Origin: Clostridia bacterium
GTDB lineage: Bacteria; Bacillota; Clostridia; Oscillospirales; UBA644
Direction: 5' to 3'
NCBI GenBank assembly: GCA_017424085.1
Contig: JAFPBP010000145.1
Span: forward strand, 1 to 5,709
Length of the DNA: 5,709 nt
The translations under genes and the position numbers were made by a program. The stretch's first letter is position 1; the number at the start of each line of letters is the position of its first letter. The notes under the pieces are model-generated. The model was not told the origin of the DNA. It saw nothing but the letters and a program-made list of their open reading frames with translations, and did not search any database. Shown piece by piece: positions 5,589-5,709 of this stretch.

Positions 5589-5690
5589 CGCGTCTTCCAG
5601 ATCGAAGATGATGGAGTCCGCGCCCAGGCAACCGCCGTTGATCAGCATGTTGGGGGTATTGCCCGGTAAAAACAGCATACTTCTACGCAT
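5589..5690 (-). pseudogene. citE: 5' fragment of citrate lyase beta subunit gene, broken at a repeat
   Basis: The first 34 codons on the minus strand read MRRSMLFLPGNTPNML…GADSIIFDLEDA, the characteristic N-terminus of CitE (HpcH/HpaI aldolase superfamily). CitE splits citryl-ACP into oxaloacetate and acetyl-ACP in citrate fermentation. The start has a strong Shine-Dalgarno, TAAGGAGG on the minus strand (5698-5705), 7 nt upstream. Family members normally continue DLEDAV… for about 290-300 aa. Here, directly after Ala34, the frame enters repeat unit F and runs 47 more repeat-derived codons to a TGA at 5445-5447. The substrate- and Mg-binding residues beyond the N-terminal strand are therefore absent, and no other citE piece is visible in the window. 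citD might lie right of the window but is not seen. An alternative is a contig misjoin at the repeat, or a different CitE-like lyase. Confidence 0.8.
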
Positions 5691-5709
5691 CAGAGTTCCT
5701 CCTTACCAC

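Noticed and set aside
5203..5709. A plus-strand frame of 169 codons, open from an ATG at 5203 to the window end
   Set aside because: It starts just after a strong terminator, lacks a ribosome binding site, runs through repeat hairpins and then antisense to citE. The product is Pro/Arg/Lys/Cys-rich with no family resemblance. The openness is probably chance, though it runs through repeats without a stop.
1..5709. tRNA, rRNA, transposase, integrase or phage genes
   Set aside because: No cloverleaf, rRNA-like segment or recognisable recombinase motif was seen on either strand.

Overview
The window looks like chromosomal DNA from a gut-type Clostridia, most likely Oscillospirales/Ruminococcaceae. 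This placement is an inference. It rests on a ruvC-ruvA-ruvB gene order with strong AGGAGG ribosome binding sites, a consensus sigma-A promoter, GC-rich third codon positions, and intergenic hairpin repeats of a kind I recognise from gut Firmicutes genomes. I cannot assign a genus.

Layout. Positions 1-~345 hold no convincing gene; they are a patchwork of short repeat units with hairpins. An extended -10 sigma-A promoter at 391-419 then opens one tightly packed plus-strand transcription unit: ruvC (458-955), ruvA (980-1570), ruvB (1583-2584), a DUF1624 / heparan-alpha-glucosaminide N-acetyltransferase-like membrane protein (2581-3366, ATGA overlap with ruvB), a DUF554 (YqgA/YdfK-like) membrane protein (3371-4078) and a PLP-dependent threonine aldolase-family enzyme (4103-5143). 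The unit closes with a perfect 11-bp stem and T-run terminator at 5165-5199. Gaps between genes are 24, 12, -4, 4 and 24 nt, and no internal promoter or terminator is evident.

From 5263 to 5588 the DNA is again repeat patchwork. It has two directly repeated units with a third, inverted cassette between them. The inverted cassette (5376-5427) matches one upstream of the operon (89-148), so related repeats bracket the whole operon. The last repeat unit abuts codon 34 of a minus-strand citE (citrate lyase beta subunit) 5' end (5589-5690), which has a good ribosome binding site. The remaining ~85-90% of citE is absent from this window, so the gene is broken at the repeat edge.

How the genes work together. 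RuvA and RuvB form the Holliday-junction branch-migration motor and RuvC is the resolvase. The three downstream genes are metabolic or membrane genes with no known role in recombination, and appear to share the transcript. I see no defence system, CRISPR array, tRNA or rRNA. The most interesting signals are the modular, covarying repeat family and its junction with the truncated citE.
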